Part shown: in pieces, positions 8,802 to 17,764 of the stretch
Position numbering within the stretch: the first letter of the stretch is position 1
How the letters are laid out: each line of letters starts with the position of its first letter
Assembly (NCBI RefSeq): GCF_000722695.1
Contig: NZ_JPFU01000009.1
Span: 62,001 to 126,000, forward strand
DNA: 64,000 nt
Direction: 5' to 3'
DNA from: Streptococcus mitis
GTDB lineage: Bacteria; Bacillota; Bacilli; Lactobacillales; Streptococcaceae
The notes under the pieces: model-generated
Seen by the model: the letters and a program-made list of their open reading frames with translations, nothing else
What the model was told of the DNA's origin: nothing
Database searches by the model: none
Made by a program: the position numbers and the translations under genes

Positions 8802-9479
8802 ATGATTTCAAAGAGATTAGAATTGGTGGCATCCTTTGTGCCACAGGGAGCTATTTTACTAGATGTGGGGAGTGATCATGCTTATCTGCCTATCGAGTTA
8901 GTCGAGAGAGGTCAAATCAAAAGCGCCATTGCAGGTGAGGTTGTGGAGGGTCCCTACCAGTCTGCGGTTAAAAATGTTGAGGCTCACGACCTAAAGGAGA
9001 AAATCCAAGTTCGTTTAGCCAATGGTCTGGCAGCATTTGAAGAGACTGACCAAGTGTCGGTCATCACTATTGCTGGTATGGGGGGGCGTTTGATTGCTAG
9101 GATTTTAGAAGAAGGCTTGGACAAGCTAGCTAATGTAGAGCGTTTAATCCTCCAGCCAAATAATCGTGAAGATGATTTGCGTATCTGGCTACAAGAGAAC
9201 GGATTTCAGATTGTAGCTGAAAGCATCTTAGAAGAAGCTGGCAAGTTTTACGAGATTTTGGTGGTGGAAGCGGGACAAATGAAGCTATCAGCCAGTGATG
9301 TTCGCTTTGGTCCCTTCTTGTCCAAAGAAGTCAGCCCAGTCTTTGTCCAAAAATGGCAAAAAGAGGCTGCTAAGTTAGAGTTTGCCCTCGGACAAATCCC
9401 AGAAAAAAATCTGGAGGAACGTCAAGTTCTAGTAGATAAAATTCAAGCCATCAAGGAGGTTCTCCATGCTAGCAAGTGA
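8802..9479 (+). CDS. trmK: tRNA (adenine(22)-N1)-methyltransferase
   Basis: 225 residues. TrmK uses S-adenosylmethionine to make m1A22 in the D-loop of some tRNAs. The SAM-binding motif I reads [13 protein letters not shown], followed by acidic loop residues (AGEVVEGP) and the catalytic-loop region [11 protein letters not shown]. The length is normal for the family. It is the first gene of an operon: its end overlaps the start of the Nif3-like gene by 14 bases, a pairing that recurs in Firmicutes. The C-terminal coiled-coil extension ([15 protein letters not shown]) is typical. Confidence 0.9.
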   Translation: MISKRLELVASFVPQGAILLDVGSDHAYLPIELVERGQIKSAIAGEVVEGPYQSAVKNVEAHDLKEKIQVRLANGLAAFEETDQVSVITIAGMGGRLIARILEEGLDKLANVERLILQPNNREDDLRIWLQENGFQIVAESILEEAGKFYEILVVEAGQMKLSASDVRFGPFLSKEVSPVFVQKWQKEAAKLEFALGQIPEKNLEERQVLVDKIQAIKEVLHASK

Positions 9480-10263
9480 AGTTATTAAGGCGTATGAAGC
9501 CTTTTGCCCCCAGGAATTTTCCATGGAGGGGGATAGTCGTGGCCTGCAAATTGGAACTTTGGACAAGGATATCCAAAGTGTCATGGTTGCTCTGGATATT
9601 CGTGAAGAAACGGTGGCTGAAGCCATTGAAAAGGGTGTGGATTTAATTATCGTCAAGCACGCGCCGATTTTTCGTCCCATCAAGGACTTGGTTGCCAACC
9701 GTCCGCAAAATCAGATTTACATCGACCTGATCAAGCATGACATTGCAGTTTATGTCAGCCATACCAATATTGACATCGTTGATAATGGGCTCAATGACTG
9801 GTTTTGCCAGATGCTAGGCATTGATGAGACGACTTATCTTCAGGAAACAGGTCCAGAACGTGGAATTGGTCGTATTGGGAATATTCAGCCTCAGACATTT
9901 TGGGACTTGGCCCAGTGTGTCAAGCAAGTCTTTGGCCTAGATAGCCTTCGAATGGTGCATTACCAAGAGAGTGATTTGCAGAAGCCTATTTCAAGAGTGG
10001 CAATCTGTGGTGGTAGCGGGCAGTCATTCTATAAGGATGCCTTAGCTAAGGGGGCAGATGTCTACATCACTGGGGATATCTACTACCACACAGCTCAGGA
10101 TATGCTGTCTGATGGCCTGTTGGCTCTGGACCCAGGTCACTATATCGAAGTGCTTTTTGTGGAAAAAATCGCAGCACTCCTTACTCAATGGAAGGAAGAA
10201 AAGGGCTGGGATATTGATATCTTGCCTAGTCAGGCATCGACCAATCCTTTCCACCATATATAG
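9466..10263 (+). CDS. Nif3-like dinuclear metal-centre protein (DUF34/YqfO family)
   Basis: 265 residues. Conserved metal-binding stretches are [24 protein letters not shown] and the late [14 protein letters not shown], which hold the His/Asp/Glu ligands of the two-metal site. The family is sometimes labelled GTP cyclohydrolase I type 2, but its function is uncertain. The gene overlaps trmK by 14 bases and is followed after 16 bases by an FAD oxidoreductase, so the three are co-transcribed. This is the short form without the PII-like insert that longer homologues carry. Confidence 0.88.
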   Translation: MLASEVIKAYEAFCPQEFSMEGDSRGLQIGTLDKDIQSVMVALDIREETVAEAIEKGVDLIIVKHAPIFRPIKDLVANRPQNQIYIDLIKHDIAVYVSHTNIDIVDNGLNDWFCQMLGIDETTYLQETGPERGIGRIGNIQPQTFWDLAQCVKQVFGLDSLRMVHYQESDLQKPISRVAICGGSGQSFYKDALAKGADVYITGDIYYHTAQDMLSDGLLALDPGHYIEVLFVEKIAALLTQWKEEKGWDIDILPSQASTNPFHHI

Positions 10264-10279
10264 TTAGAAGGTGAAGACA

Positions 10280-11383
10280 ATGAAAAAAGTTGCCATTATT
10301 GGAGCAGGGATTGTGGGGGCAACAGCTGCCTACTATCTCTCGAAAGAAAGTGACCTAGAGGTGACCGTTTTTGACCATGGACAAGGTCAGGCTACCAAGG
10401 CCGCGGCAGGAATTATCAGTCCTTGGTTTTCCAAACGCCGCAATAAGGCCTGGTACAAGATGGCGCGCTTGGGGGCTGACTTTTATGTGGATTTATTAGC
10501 TGATTTAGAGAAGTCAGGGCAAGAAATCGACTTTTACCAGCGTTCGGGAGTCTTTCTCTTGAAAAAGAATGAATCCAAGTTGGAAGAACTCTATGAACTA
10601 GGCCTCCAGCGCAGAGAAGAATCTCCCTTGATAGGGCAATTAGCCATTCTAGACCAAGCATCAGCTAATGAATTATTCTCTGGCTTACAGGGATTTGACC
10701 GCTTGCTATATGCTTCTGGTGGAGCGAGAGTAGATGGTCAACTTTTGGTCACTCGTTTGCTGGAAGCCAGTCAGGTCAAGCTGGTCAAAGAAAAAGTGAG
10801 TCTGACACCTTTATCGTCAGGCTACCAGATTGGCGAAGAGGTGTTTGAGCAGGTTATTTTGGCGACTGGAGCTTGGTTGGATGACTTGTTAGAACCCTTG
10901 GGTTATGCTGTGGATGTCCGTCCTCAGAAAGGACAGCTCCGAGATTATCAGCTTGCCCAAGACCTGGAATCCTACCCTGTTGTCATGCCCGAGGGGGAGT
11001 GGGATTTGATTCCTTTTGCAGGTGGGAAATTGTCCCTAGGCGCTACCCATGAAAATGACATGGGGTTTGATTTGACGGTAGATGAAACCTTACTCCAACA
11101 AATGGAGGAGGCAGCCCTGCCTTGCTATCCTAGTTTAGTAGAAGCTACCAGAGCTGGTGAGCGTGTGGGAATCCGTGCCTATACTAGTGATTTCTCACCT
11201 TTCTTTGGGCAGGTGCCAGAATTGGCAGGTGTCTATGCAGCCAGTGGATTAGGTTCATCGGGCCTCACAACTGGTCCCATCATTGGCTACCATCTAGCTC
11301 AACTGATCCAAGGCAGGGAATTGACCTTGGACCCAGTAAACTACCCAATTGAGAACTATGTCAAACGAGTAAAAAGTGAATAA
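10280..11383 (+). CDS. FAD-dependent oxidoreductase, DAO (D-amino-acid/glycine oxidase) family
   Basis: 367 residues. An N-terminal Rossmann dinucleotide motif (VAIIGAGIVGATAAYYLS) and an AAAGIISPWF segment are typical of DAO-family flavoproteins. The C-terminal FAD-contact stretch is AASGLGSSGLTTGPIIG. The likely reaction is oxidation of an amino acid or secondary amine; the substrate cannot be told. ATG at 10280 is chosen because AGAAGGTG lies just upstream; the in-frame GTG at 10271 is part of that ribosome site. It is the third gene of the trmK operon. Its stop codon TAA touches the end of a BOX element. Confidence 0.82.
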   Translation: MKKVAIIGAGIVGATAAYYLSKESDLEVTVFDHGQGQATKAAAGIISPWFSKRRNKAWYKMARLGADFYVDLLADLEKSGQEIDFYQRSGVFLLKKNESKLEELYELGLQRREESPLIGQLAILDQASANELFSGLQGFDRLLYASGGARVDGQLLVTRLLEASQVKLVKEKVSLTPLSSGYQIGEEVFEQVILATGAWLDDLLEPLGYAVDVRPQKGQLRDYQLAQDLESYPVVMPEGEWDLIPFAGGKLSLGATHENDMGFDLTVDETLLQQMEEAALPCYPSLVEATRAGERVGIRAYTSDFSPFFGQVPELAGVYAASGLGSSGLTTGPIIGYHLAQLIQGRELTLDPVNYPIENYVKRVKSE

Positions 11384-11622
11384 TACTCAATGAAAATCAA
11401 AGAACAAACTAGGAAACTATCCGCGGGCTGCTTAAAGCACTGCTTTGAGGTTGTAGATAGAGCTGATGAAGTCAGCTCAAAACACTGCTTTGAGGTTGTG
11501 GATAGAACTGACGAAGTCAGCTCAAAACACTGTTTTGAGGTTGTGGATAGAACTGACGAAGTCAGTAACATATATATGGCAAGGTGACGTTGACGTGGTT
11601 TGAAGAGATTTTCGAAGAGTAT
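11383..11622 (-). repeat. BOX element, A-B-B-B-C form, reverse orientation
   Basis: About 240 bp. Read on the minus strand it starts ATACTCTTCGAAAATCTC and ends CATTGAGTAT, with three tandem boxB copies (the TTTGAGGTTGTRGATAGARCTGA core repeats three times at about 45-bp spacing). It fills most of the 343-bp gap between the DAO gene and galE. It abuts the DAO stop codon, sharing one base. Open frames on both strands here are repeat artefacts. Confidence 0.9.
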
Positions 11623-11664
11623 AAGTATTTTACTGAAATTTTATCCTACCCTCTAGGATGGCAA

Positions 11665-11693
11665 ATGACATTCCCTATCAAAAATGGTAAAAT
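11665..11693 (+). promoter_or_regulatory. galE promoter
   Basis: -35 ATGACA and -10 TAAAAT with a 17-nt spacer, 33 nt upstream of the galE start, just downstream of the BOX element. Confidence 0.65.
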
Positions 11694-11726
11694 AAGAAAA
11701 AATAATCCGAGAATCGAGGAAAGAAG

Positions 11727-12746
11727 ATGCAAGAAAAGATTTTGGTAACGGGTGGAGCTGGTTTTATCGGAACCCACACAGTTATTGAGTTAATCCAAGC
11801 AGGTCATCAGGTTGTTGTGGTGGATAACCTTGTCAACAGCAATCGTAAAAGTTTAGAAGTTGTTGAGAGAATTACAGGGGTTGAAGTGCCTTTCTATGAG
11901 GCAGATATTCGTGACACAGATACCCTCAGAGATATTTTCAAGCAAGAAGAACCAACAGGTGTCATTCACTTTGCTGGTTTGAAGGCTGTTGGAGAATCTA
12001 CCCGTATCCCTCTTGTCTACTATGACAATAATATTGCTGGAACTGTTAGTCTTTTGAAGGTCATGGAAGAAGTCAACTGTAAAAACATCATTTTCAGTTC
12101 TTCTGCGACAGTTTACGGAGATCCGCACACAGTGCCCATCTTGGAAGATTTCCCAGTTTCTGTAACCAATCCATATGGTCGCACCAAGCTTATGCTTGAG
12201 GAAATTTTGACGGATATTTACAAGGCAGACTCAGAATGGAATGTGGTCTTGCTTCGTTACTTTAACCCAATCGGAGCCCATGAGAGTGGAGATTTGGGAG
12301 AAAATCCAAACGGTATTCCAAACAATCTCTTGCCATATGTGACTCAAGTAGCCGTTGGGAAACTAGAGCAAGTGCAAGTATTTGGAGACGATTACGATAC
12401 GGAAGACGGAACTGGTGTTCGTGACTATATCCACGTTGTCGATTTGGCTAAGGGTCACGTTGCAGCTCTGAAAAAAATCCAAAAGGGTTCAGGTTTAAAC
12501 GTTTATAACCTTGGAACTGGTAAAGGCTATTCTGTTCTTGAAATTATCCAAAACATGGAAAAAGCAGTGGGACGCCCAATTCCTTATCGCATTGTAGACC
12601 GTCGCCCAGGTGATATTGCAGCCTGCTATTCAGATCCTGCAAAAGCCAAAGCAGAACTAGGCTGGGAAGCAGAATTAGGCATCACCCAAATGTGTGAAGA
12701 CGCATGGCGTTGGCAAAGCAAGCATCCAAATGGATTTGAAGACTAA
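11727..12746 (+). CDS. galE: UDP-glucose 4-epimerase
   Basis: 339 residues, full length. Interconverts UDP-glucose and UDP-galactose in the cytoplasm to supply galactose for capsule, teichoic acid and glycan synthesis. It has the NAD-binding motif GGAGFIG (residues 9-15), the catalytic Ser in SSSATVYG (about 124-126), and the YxxxK pair Tyr150/Lys154 in NPYGRTK. The ribosome site GAGGAAAG lies just before ATG. A family-2 glycosyltransferase starts immediately after its stop codon, so the two form an operon. Confidence 0.93.
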   Translation: MQEKILVTGGAGFIGTHTVIELIQAGHQVVVVDNLVNSNRKSLEVVERITGVEVPFYEADIRDTDTLRDIFKQEEPTGVIHFAGLKAVGESTRIPLVYYDNNIAGTVSLLKVMEEVNCKNIIFSSSATVYGDPHTVPILEDFPVSVTNPYGRTKLMLEEILTDIYKADSEWNVVLLRYFNPIGAHESGDLGENPNGIPNNLLPYVTQVAVGKLEQVQVFGDDYDTEDGTGVRDYIHVVDLAKGHVAALKKIQKGSGLNVYNLGTGKGYSVLEIIQNMEKAVGRPIPYRIVDRRPGDIAACYSDPAKAKAELGWEAELGITQMCEDAWRWQSKHPNGFED

Positions 12747-12747
12747 G

Positions 12748-13701
12748 ATGGTGATTTCAATCATTGTCCCCTGTTTAAACGAAGAGGAAGTACTTCCTCT
12801 TTTTTATCAGGCTTTGGAAGCTTTGATTCCTGACTTGGGAGCAGAAATCGAGTATATCTTTGTCGATGATGGATCAAGTGATGGAACCTTGGAACTCTTA
12901 AAGGCCTATCGGGAGCAAAATCTGGCAGTGCATTATCTTTCTTTCTCTCGAAATTTTGGCAAAGAAGCAGCCCTCTATGCAGGCTTGCAATATGCGACAG
13001 GAGATTTGGTGGTGGTAATGGATGCAGACCTCCAAGATCCCCCTAGTATGTTACTTGAGATGAAAGATTTACTAGACCAAAATGCAGATTTGGACTACGT
13101 AGGAACACGGAGAACTAGTCGGGCGGGAGAACCCTTCTTTCGCAGTTTTTGTGCTAATCTTTTTTATCGCCTCATGCAAAAAATCAGTCCAGTAGCCCTG
13201 CCGTCAGGTGTCCGTGATTTTCGCATGATGAGAAGGTCTGTGGTCGATGCCATTTTAGCTTTGACCGAGTCCAATCGTTTTTCTAAGGGACTCTTTGCCT
13301 GGGTCGGTTTTAAAACCCACTATCTGGACTATCCCAATGTCGAAAGGCAGGCTGGCAATACCAGTTGGAGTTTTAGGCAACTCTTTTTTTACTCCATTGA
13401 AGGGATTGTTAATTTTTCAGATTTTCCCTTGATTATAGCCTTTATGGCTGGTCTCCTATCTTGTTTCATTTCTCTACTGATGACCTTTTTTGTTGTGGTT
13501 CGGACCCTCATTTTGGGCAATCCTACATCTGGCTGGACCTCTCTGATGGCTGTCATTCTCTTTCTGGGAGGCATTCAACTCTTGACCATTGGGATTCTTG
13601 GCAAGTACATCAGTAAGATTTATCTAGAGACCAAAAAAAGACCACTTTATCTTATCAAAGAAAAAAGTGACCTTCTTGATTTTACAGAAAAAATAAAGTG
13701 A
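12748..13701 (+). CDS. Membrane glycosyltransferase family 2 (GtrB/polyprenyl-phosphate sugar transferase type)
   Basis: About 317 residues. The N-terminal GT-A domain has VDDGSSDGT and the metal-binding DADLQDPP, as in DPM1/GtrB-type enzymes that move a sugar from UDP- or GDP-sugar to undecaprenyl phosphate. Two C-terminal transmembrane helices (FPLIIAFMAGLLSCFISLL; SLMAVILFLGGIQLLTIGILG) anchor it on the cytoplasmic face. The start at 12748 is one base after the galE stop; a start at 12730 inside galE is possible. With galE upstream, the lipid-linked sugar could be glucose or galactose, which is an inference. Confidence 0.85.
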   Translation: MVISIIVPCLNEEEVLPLFYQALEALIPDLGAEIEYIFVDDGSSDGTLELLKAYREQNLAVHYLSFSRNFGKEAALYAGLQYATGDLVVVMDADLQDPPSMLLEMKDLLDQNADLDYVGTRRTSRAGEPFFRSFCANLFYRLMQKISPVALPSGVRDFRMMRRSVVDAILALTESNRFSKGLFAWVGFKTHYLDYPNVERQAGNTSWSFRQLFFYSIEGIVNFSDFPLIIAFMAGLLSCFISLLMTFFVVVRTLILGNPTSGWTSLMAVILFLGGIQLLTIGILGKYISKIYLETKKRPLYLIKEKSDLLDFTEKIK

Positions 13702-13775
13702 AAAGACTATAATTTTACATGGAAATATGCTAAACTAGAAAGAGTGAAACGTTCTTGTCAATTTACTATGAGAGA

Positions 13776-13979
13776 TTAGTGTTGATCTTTAATCAAGGCA
13801 CGTGTCGGACAGTTTCTAACAGCTTCTACGACGTCCTGGCTAGGAGAAATTTCTTTTTCTAGTTGGTCAGGGTCATCGTAAAAACGCACGATTCCATTAT
13901 CGTGGTAGTCAAATAAGTCAGAATAAGTTTGGCAAAGCCCACAGGCAATGCAGCGTTCAGGTATAAGTGTGATTTTCAT
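13776..13979 (-). CDS. Ferredoxin, single [4Fe-4S] type
   Basis: 67 residues. Small cytoplasmic electron carrier with cysteines CIACGLC near the N-terminus and the distal NCPTRAL, giving the CxxCxxC...CP pattern of a single-cluster ferredoxin. The acidic body (FYDDPDQLEKEISPSQDVV) is usual. A much longer upstream frame exists, but MKITLIPERC is the family start. No ribosome site precedes it; instead a -10 hexamer ends six bases before ATG, so the message may be leaderless. It is divergent from the LysM membrane protein gene. Confidence 0.88.
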   Translation of the reverse strand: MKITLIPERCIACGLCQTYSDLFDYHDNGIVRFYDDPDQLEKEISPSQDVVEAVRNCPTRALIKDQH

Positions 13980-13985
13980 ATTTAT

Positions 13986-14014
13986 ATTGTAATAAGAAAA
14001 GTCAAAAAAAACAA
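13986..14014 (-). promoter_or_regulatory. Ferredoxin promoter, leaderless arrangement
   Basis: On the minus strand: -35 TTGTTT, 17-nt spacer, -10 TACAAT, then only six bases (ATAAAT) to the ATG. Transcription would start at or next to the start codon. Confidence 0.6.
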
Positions 14015-14024
14015 GGAGTAAGGT

Positions 14025-14513
14025 ATGGCAAAAGAACCGTGGCAAGAAGATATTTATGAGAATCAGGAAGAACAGACGAGAACGAAACGACGCCAACGTA
14101 ATCAAAAAGGTACAGGCGTTGTTGCAAATCGTGTTTTGACGATTCTAGCTAGTCTCTTTTTCGTGATTGTTGTAGCAATGATAATAGTATTGATTTACCT
14201 TTCAAGCGGAGGGAGTAATCGCACAGCAGCCTTAAAAGATTTTCACGATTCTGATGCAAATGTAGTACAGATTTCATCTTCTAGTAGTTCAGAGCAGGCA
14301 TCTTCTAGTTCAGAGGGTAAGGAAGAATCATCTACTAGCTCAGAACATTCAACAGATCCAGAAGGGACGACAAAAGTCTTGGCTGGAGAAGGAGAAGCAG
14401 CTATTGCAGCTCGCGCGGGGATTTCGATTGCTCAGTTAGAGGCCTTGAATCCTGGGCACATGGTTACAGGATCTTGGTTTGCTAATCCAGGTGACGTTGT
14501 TAAAATCAAATAG
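14025..14513 (+). CDS. Single-pass membrane protein with extracellular LysM-like domain (SAG1386/EF1546 family)
   Basis: 162 residues. A basic, charged cytoplasmic N-terminus (residues 1-35), one membrane helix (about 36-60), a Ser/Glu-rich linker (about 78-112) and a C-terminal LysM-like fold ([16 protein letters not shown]...GDVVKIK). It should sit in the membrane with the LysM part contacting peptidoglycan. The function is not established. The ribosome site AAGGAG precedes ATG. It lies eight bases upstream of cmk and is probably co-transcribed with it, as in other streptococci. Confidence 0.82.
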   Translation: MAKEPWQEDIYENQEEQTRTKRRQRNQKGTGVVANRVLTILASLFFVIVVAMIIVLIYLSSGGSNRTAALKDFHDSDANVVQISSSSSSEQASSSSEGKEESSTSSEHSTDPEGTTKVLAGEGEAAIAARAGISIAQLEALNPGHMVTGSWFANPGDVVKIK

Positions 14514-14521
14514 GAGTTGAT

Positions 14522-15193
14522 ATGAAAACAATTCAAATTGCTATTGATGGTCCTGCTTCCAGTGGTAAGAGTACAGTCGCAAAGATTATTGCTAAGGATT
14601 TTGGATACACCTACCTAGATACAGGTGCTATGTATCGCGCAGCGACCTATATGGCTCTCAAGAACCAGTTAGGAGTAGAAGAAGTTAAAGAACTCTTAGC
14701 CTTGTTGGACCAGCATCCAATTAGTTTTGGGCGTTCAGAAACTGGGGACCAGCTTGTCTTTGTAGGAGATGTGGATATTACCCATCCTATCCGTGAAAAT
14801 CAAGTGACCAATCATGTTTCAGCTATTGCAGCAATTCCTCAAGTGCGTGAGAAACTAGTTTCTCTCCAACAAGAGATTGCCCAGCAAGGTGGGATTGTCA
14901 TGGATGGTCGTGATATTGGGACTGTTGTATTGCCACAAGCAGAATTGAAAATTTTCCTAGTAGCTTCTGTCGATGAGAGAGCAGAGCGTCGTTATAAGGA
15001 AAATATTGCCAAGGGAATTGAAACAGACCTTGAAACACTAAAAGAGGAAATTGCAGCGCGTGACTACAAGGATAGCCATCGTGAGACTTCGCCTCTCAAG
15101 CAAGCAGAGGATGCAGTTTACCTTGATACAACTGGCTTGAACATTCAAGAAGTAGTTGAAAAAATTAAAGCAGAAGCTGAAAAAAGAATGTAA
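14522..15193 (+). CDS. cmk: Cytidylate kinase
   Basis: 223 residues. Phosphorylates CMP/dCMP with ATP in the cytoplasm. P-loop GPASSGKST (residues 10-18), CMP-binding [18 protein letters not shown] and the lid [10 protein letters not shown] are all visible, and the length is standard. The ribosome site TAGGAG overlaps the stop codon of the LysM membrane gene. A terminator follows. Confidence 0.95.
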   Translation: MKTIQIAIDGPASSGKSTVAKIIAKDFGYTYLDTGAMYRAATYMALKNQLGVEEVKELLALLDQHPISFGRSETGDQLVFVGDVDITHPIRENQVTNHVSAIAAIPQVREKLVSLQQEIAQQGGIVMDGRDIGTVVLPQAELKIFLVASVDERAERRYKENIAKGIETDLETLKEEIAARDYKDSHRETSPLKQAEDAVYLDTTGLNIQEVVEKIKAEAEKRM

Positions 15194-15199
15194 ATGTAG

Positions 15200-15230
15200 A
15201 AAAGCCGATAGATGGATATCGGTTTTTTCT
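15200..15230 (+). terminator. Terminator after cmk
   Basis: Stem AAAGCCGATA / TATCGGTTTT with a six-base loop and a TTTTTT run, seven bases after the cmk stop. Confidence 0.85.
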
Positions 15231-15234
15231 AAAT

Positions 15235-15263
15235 TTGTCAAAATGCTGATTTTAAGGTATAAT
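15235..15263 (+). promoter_or_regulatory. Promoter of the PhnA-like gene
   Basis: TTGTCA, 17-nt spacer, TATAAT: close to consensus sigma-A, 59 nt upstream of the start codon. The -35 directly follows the cmk terminator. Confidence 0.8.
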
Positions 15264-15322
15264 AGTTGCTGTTCGAGAAATTTTGATTTTCAAAGAATAG
15301 TGAATAATGATAAGGAGAAACC

Positions 15323-15661
15323 ATGAACAACTTACCAAATTGCCAAAAATGTAACTCAGAGTATGTCTACGAAGACGGTGCCCTACTGGTTTGCCCAGAG
15401 TGTGCTTATGAGTGGAATCCTGCTGAAGTTGCAGATGTAGAAGAGGGCCTTGTTGCTATCGATGCCAACGGAAATAAATTGGCTGACGGTGATACAGTAA
15501 CTCTCATCAAGGATTTGAAAGTAAAAGGTGCGCCAAAAGATTTGAAACAAGGGACGCGCGTGAAAAATATCCGTATCGTAGAAGGCGATCACAATATCGA
15601 CTGTAAGATTGATGGTTTTGGTGCCATGAAACTTAAATCAGAATTTGTGAAGAAAATTTAA
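15323..15661 (+). CDS. Zinc-ribbon protein of the PhnA/YjdM family
   Basis: 112 residues. An N-terminal zinc ribbon with Cys7, Cys10, Cys24 and Cys27 is followed by a PhnA C-terminal beta domain ([14 protein letters not shown]...[28 protein letters not shown]). The name PhnA comes from the E. coli phn locus, but the protein has no proven role in phosphonate use. There is a good ribosome site (AAGGAG) and a near-consensus promoter. A Pr6Pr membrane protein gene starts two bases after its stop. Confidence 0.85.
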   Translation: MNNLPNCQKCNSEYVYEDGALLVCPECAYEWNPAEVADVEEGLVAIDANGNKLADGDTVTLIKDLKVKGAPKDLKQGTRVKNIRIVEGDHNIDCKIDGFGAMKLKSEFVKKI

Positions 15662-15663
15662 TC

Positions 15664-16293
15664 ATGTCAAAGAACTATAAATTTGTATTTTATAGCCGTA
15701 TCTTCTTGTTTCTAGCGGCTTTTACGGGAGTTTATCTTGAAATCGCCAAGCATGGTGGATTTGGGATGCTGCTCTATTATACGGTTCTGTCAAATCTTTT
15801 AGTCGCGATTTTTACGCTCTATCTCCTAAAGGTTATGAGCCGTTTAGGTGAAAACTGGCAAAGGCCAAGTCTCTTGCGCTTAAAAGGTGGGGTCACTATG
15901 AGTATCATGATTACCTGTGTGATTTACCATTTCCTTTTAGCACCCATTGCGACTAATTTCTATACTCTGGAAAATTTCCTTTGCCACTATATCGTTCCCC
16001 TTTGGTTTTTAGCGGATACCCTCTTTTTTGACAAACAGGGTCAATACAAGATTTGGGATCCAATTGTGTGGACGATTTTACCCTTGCTGTATATGATGTT
16101 TGCTCTCTTTAATGGCTTGGTACTGAAATTAGACATTCCTAATTCTAAAGTCAGTCCTTTCCCTTACTTCTTTTTGAATGTGAACAAGGGTTGGGATGTC
16201 GTGTTCAAGTGGTGTCTGATTATCTTTGTTGCCTATATGGTGGCAGGATTTATCTTCTACTTTATCAAGCAAATCAAGAGAAAGTCATCCTAA
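15664..16293 (+). CDS. Pr6Pr-family integral membrane protein
   Basis: 209 residues with about six hydrophobic segments (for example FLAAFTGVYLEIA, LYYTVLSNLLVAIFTLYLL, MIMFALFNGLVL). It fits the Pr6Pr (FAR-17a/AIG1-like) membrane family by its YYTVLSN, CHYIVPLWF and PFPYFFLNV signatures. No known reaction. It is co-transcribed with the PhnA-like gene. Its TAA stop codon shares one base with the beginning of a BOX element. Confidence 0.72.
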   Translation: MSKNYKFVFYSRIFLFLAAFTGVYLEIAKHGGFGMLLYYTVLSNLLVAIFTLYLLKVMSRLGENWQRPSLLRLKGGVTMSIMITCVIYHFLLAPIATNFYTLENFLCHYIVPLWFLADTLFFDKQGQYKIWDPIVWTILPLLYMMFALFNGLVLKLDIPNSKVSPFPYFFLNVNKGWDVVFKWCLIIFVAYMVAGFIFYFIKQIKRKSS

Positions 16294-16488
16294 TACTCTT
16301 CGAAAATCTCTTCAAACCACGTCAGTTTCGCCTTAGGGTATATATGTGACTGACTTCGTCAGTTCTATCCACAACCTCAAAACAGTGTTTTGAGCTGACT
16401 TCGTCAGTTTCATCTACAACCTTAAAGCAGTGCTTTGAGCAACCTGCGGCTAGCTTCCTAGTTTGCTCTTTGATTTTCATTGAGTATA
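16293..16488 (+). repeat. BOX element, A-B-B-C form
   Basis: 196 bp from ATACTCTTCGAAAATCTC to TCATTGAGTATA, with two boxB copies (both contain CTGACTTCGTCAGTT). It occupies most of the 319-bp gap before the MFS transporter gene and begins on the last base of the upstream stop codon. Confidence 0.9.
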
Positions 16489-16515
16489 AGACACAAGGGA
16501 TTCATTTTCGAGTTT

Positions 16516-16554
16516 AAGAAGGAGTCTACAAACCAATGAGACTTCTTCTTTTCT
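16516..16554 (+). terminator. Probable terminator hairpin upstream of the MFS gene
   Basis: AAGAAGGAGTCT pairs with AGACTTCTTCTT (one G-T pair) across an 11-nt loop and is followed by TTTTCTTG. It could end transcripts of the PhnA/Pr6Pr operon or act as a leader hairpin. Confidence 0.5.
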
Positions 16555-16560
16555 TGCTTG

Positions 16561-16576
16561 TTTGATAACTATCAAA
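16561..16576 (+). promoter_or_regulatory. Operator-like palindrome upstream of the MFS gene
   Basis: TTTGATA-AC-TATCAAA, two perfect 7-bp arms, 37 nt before the MFS start codon and partly over the expected promoter spacer. It resembles a MarR/TetR-class binding site. The regulator is unknown. Confidence 0.4.
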
Positions 16577-16612
16577 AAATAGAAGATTAAGAGAAAGATA
16601 GAAAGAGATTTC

Positions 16613-17764
16613 ATGAAACAATTTTTAGAACGGGCCAGTATTTTGGCTCTCTCCCTCGTTTTGATTACCTCCTTTTCGATTTCAAGTGCCCTACCAGCCA
16701 TGTTTGACTATTATCAAGGCTATCCTAAGGAACAAATTGAGCTCTTAGCGAGCTTGCCATCCTTTGGAATCATGATTATGTTATTACTAAATGGTTTCTT
16801 AGAAAAAATCTTTCCTGAGCGCTTACAGATTAGTTTGGGCTTGCTGATTTTATCACTGAGCGGGACGGCTCCCTTCTGGTATCAGGCCTATCCCTTTGTC
16901 TTTGGAACACGGATTCTGTTTGGTTTGGGTGTTGGGATGATCAATGCCAAGGCCATTTCCATTATCAGTGAACGTTACCAAGGGAAAACGAGAATACAGA
17001 TGCTAGGGTTACGCGGTTCTGCAGAAGTCGTAGGAGCTTCCCTCATTACCTTGGCAGTCGGCCAGTTGTTGGCATTTGGTTGGACAGCTACCTTCTTAGC
17101 TTATAGTGCTGGATTTTTGGTGCTGACCCTCTATCTGCTCTTTGTCCCTTATGGAAAAGAAAAGAAAGAAGTCAAGAAAAAAGCGAAGGAAGCCAGTCGT
17201 TTAACTCGAGAAATGAAAGGCTTGATTTTTATCCTAGCTATTGAAGCGGCAGTTGTAGTTTGTACCAATACAGCTATTACCATCCGTATTCCAAGTTTGA
17301 TGGTGGAAAGAGGGCTTGGAGATGCCCAGTTATCTAGTTTTGTTCTTAGTGTCATGCAGTTGATCGGGATTGTGGCTGGGGTGAGCTTTTCTTTCTTGAT
17401 TTCGATTTTTAAGGAAAAATTGCTCCTCTGGTCGGGCATTACCTTTGGCTTAGGTCAAATTGTGATTGCCTTGTCTCCGTCCTTGTGGGTGGTGGTGGCA
17501 GGAAGCGTTCTGGCTGGTTTTGCTTACAGTATAGCCCTGACGACGGTCTTTCAACTTGTATCTGAAAGAATTCCAGCTAAACTCCTCAATCAAGCAACCT
17601 CATTTGCGGTTTTAGGATGTAGTTTCGGAGCCTTTACGACCCCATTCGTTCTAGGTGCGATTGGTTTACTAACACAAAATGGGATGTTGGTCTTTGCCAT
17701 TTTAGGATCATGGTTGATTGTAACCTCTATCTTTGTCATGTACCTACTTCAAAAGAGAGCTTAG
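16613..17764 (+). CDS. Major facilitator superfamily transporter
   Basis: 383 residues with about 12 membrane helices and a charged central loop (KEKKEVKKKAKEASRLTREMK) separating two six-helix halves, the usual MFS layout. The GTRILFGLGVGMINAKAI and RYQGKTR segments correspond to the conserved loop 2-3/motif A region. The substrate is unknown; the closest type seems to be the CynX/NimT or drug-efflux group. It has its own upstream region with a palindrome and is followed by a terminator overlapping the stop codon. Confidence 0.8.
   Translation: MKQFLERASILALSLVLITSFSISSALPAMFDYYQGYPKEQIELLASLPSFGIMIMLLLNGFLEKIFPERLQISLGLLILSLSGTAPFWYQAYPFVFGTRILFGLGVGMINAKAISIISERYQGKTRIQMLGLRGSAEVVGASLITLAVGQLLAFGWTATFLAYSAGFLVLTLYLLFVPYGKEKKEVKKKAKEASRLTREMKGLIFILAIEAAVVVCTNTAITIRIPSLMVERGLGDAQLSSFVLSVMQLIGIVAGVSFSFLISIFKEKLLLWSGITFGLGQIVIALSPSLWVVVAGSVLAGFAYSIALTTVFQLVSERIPAKLLNQATSFAVLGCSFGAFTTPFVLGAIGLLTQNGMLVFAILGSWLIVTSIFVMYLLQKRA

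Noticed and set aside
8620-8805. 61-codon open frame between the SNF2 gene and trmK
   Set aside because: No ribosome site, ordinary intergenic composition, overlaps the trmK start, and shows no domain-like sequence.
11356-11587. Open frames on both strands after the DAO gene with internal repeats (SSVLSTTSKQCFEL / DEVSSKHCFEVV)
   Set aside because: They are translations of tandem boxB subunits.
13980-14105. Longer N-terminus for the ferredoxin (109 codons)
   Set aside because: The extension runs back into the divergent gene and lacks a ribosome site; the family start is MKITLIPERC.
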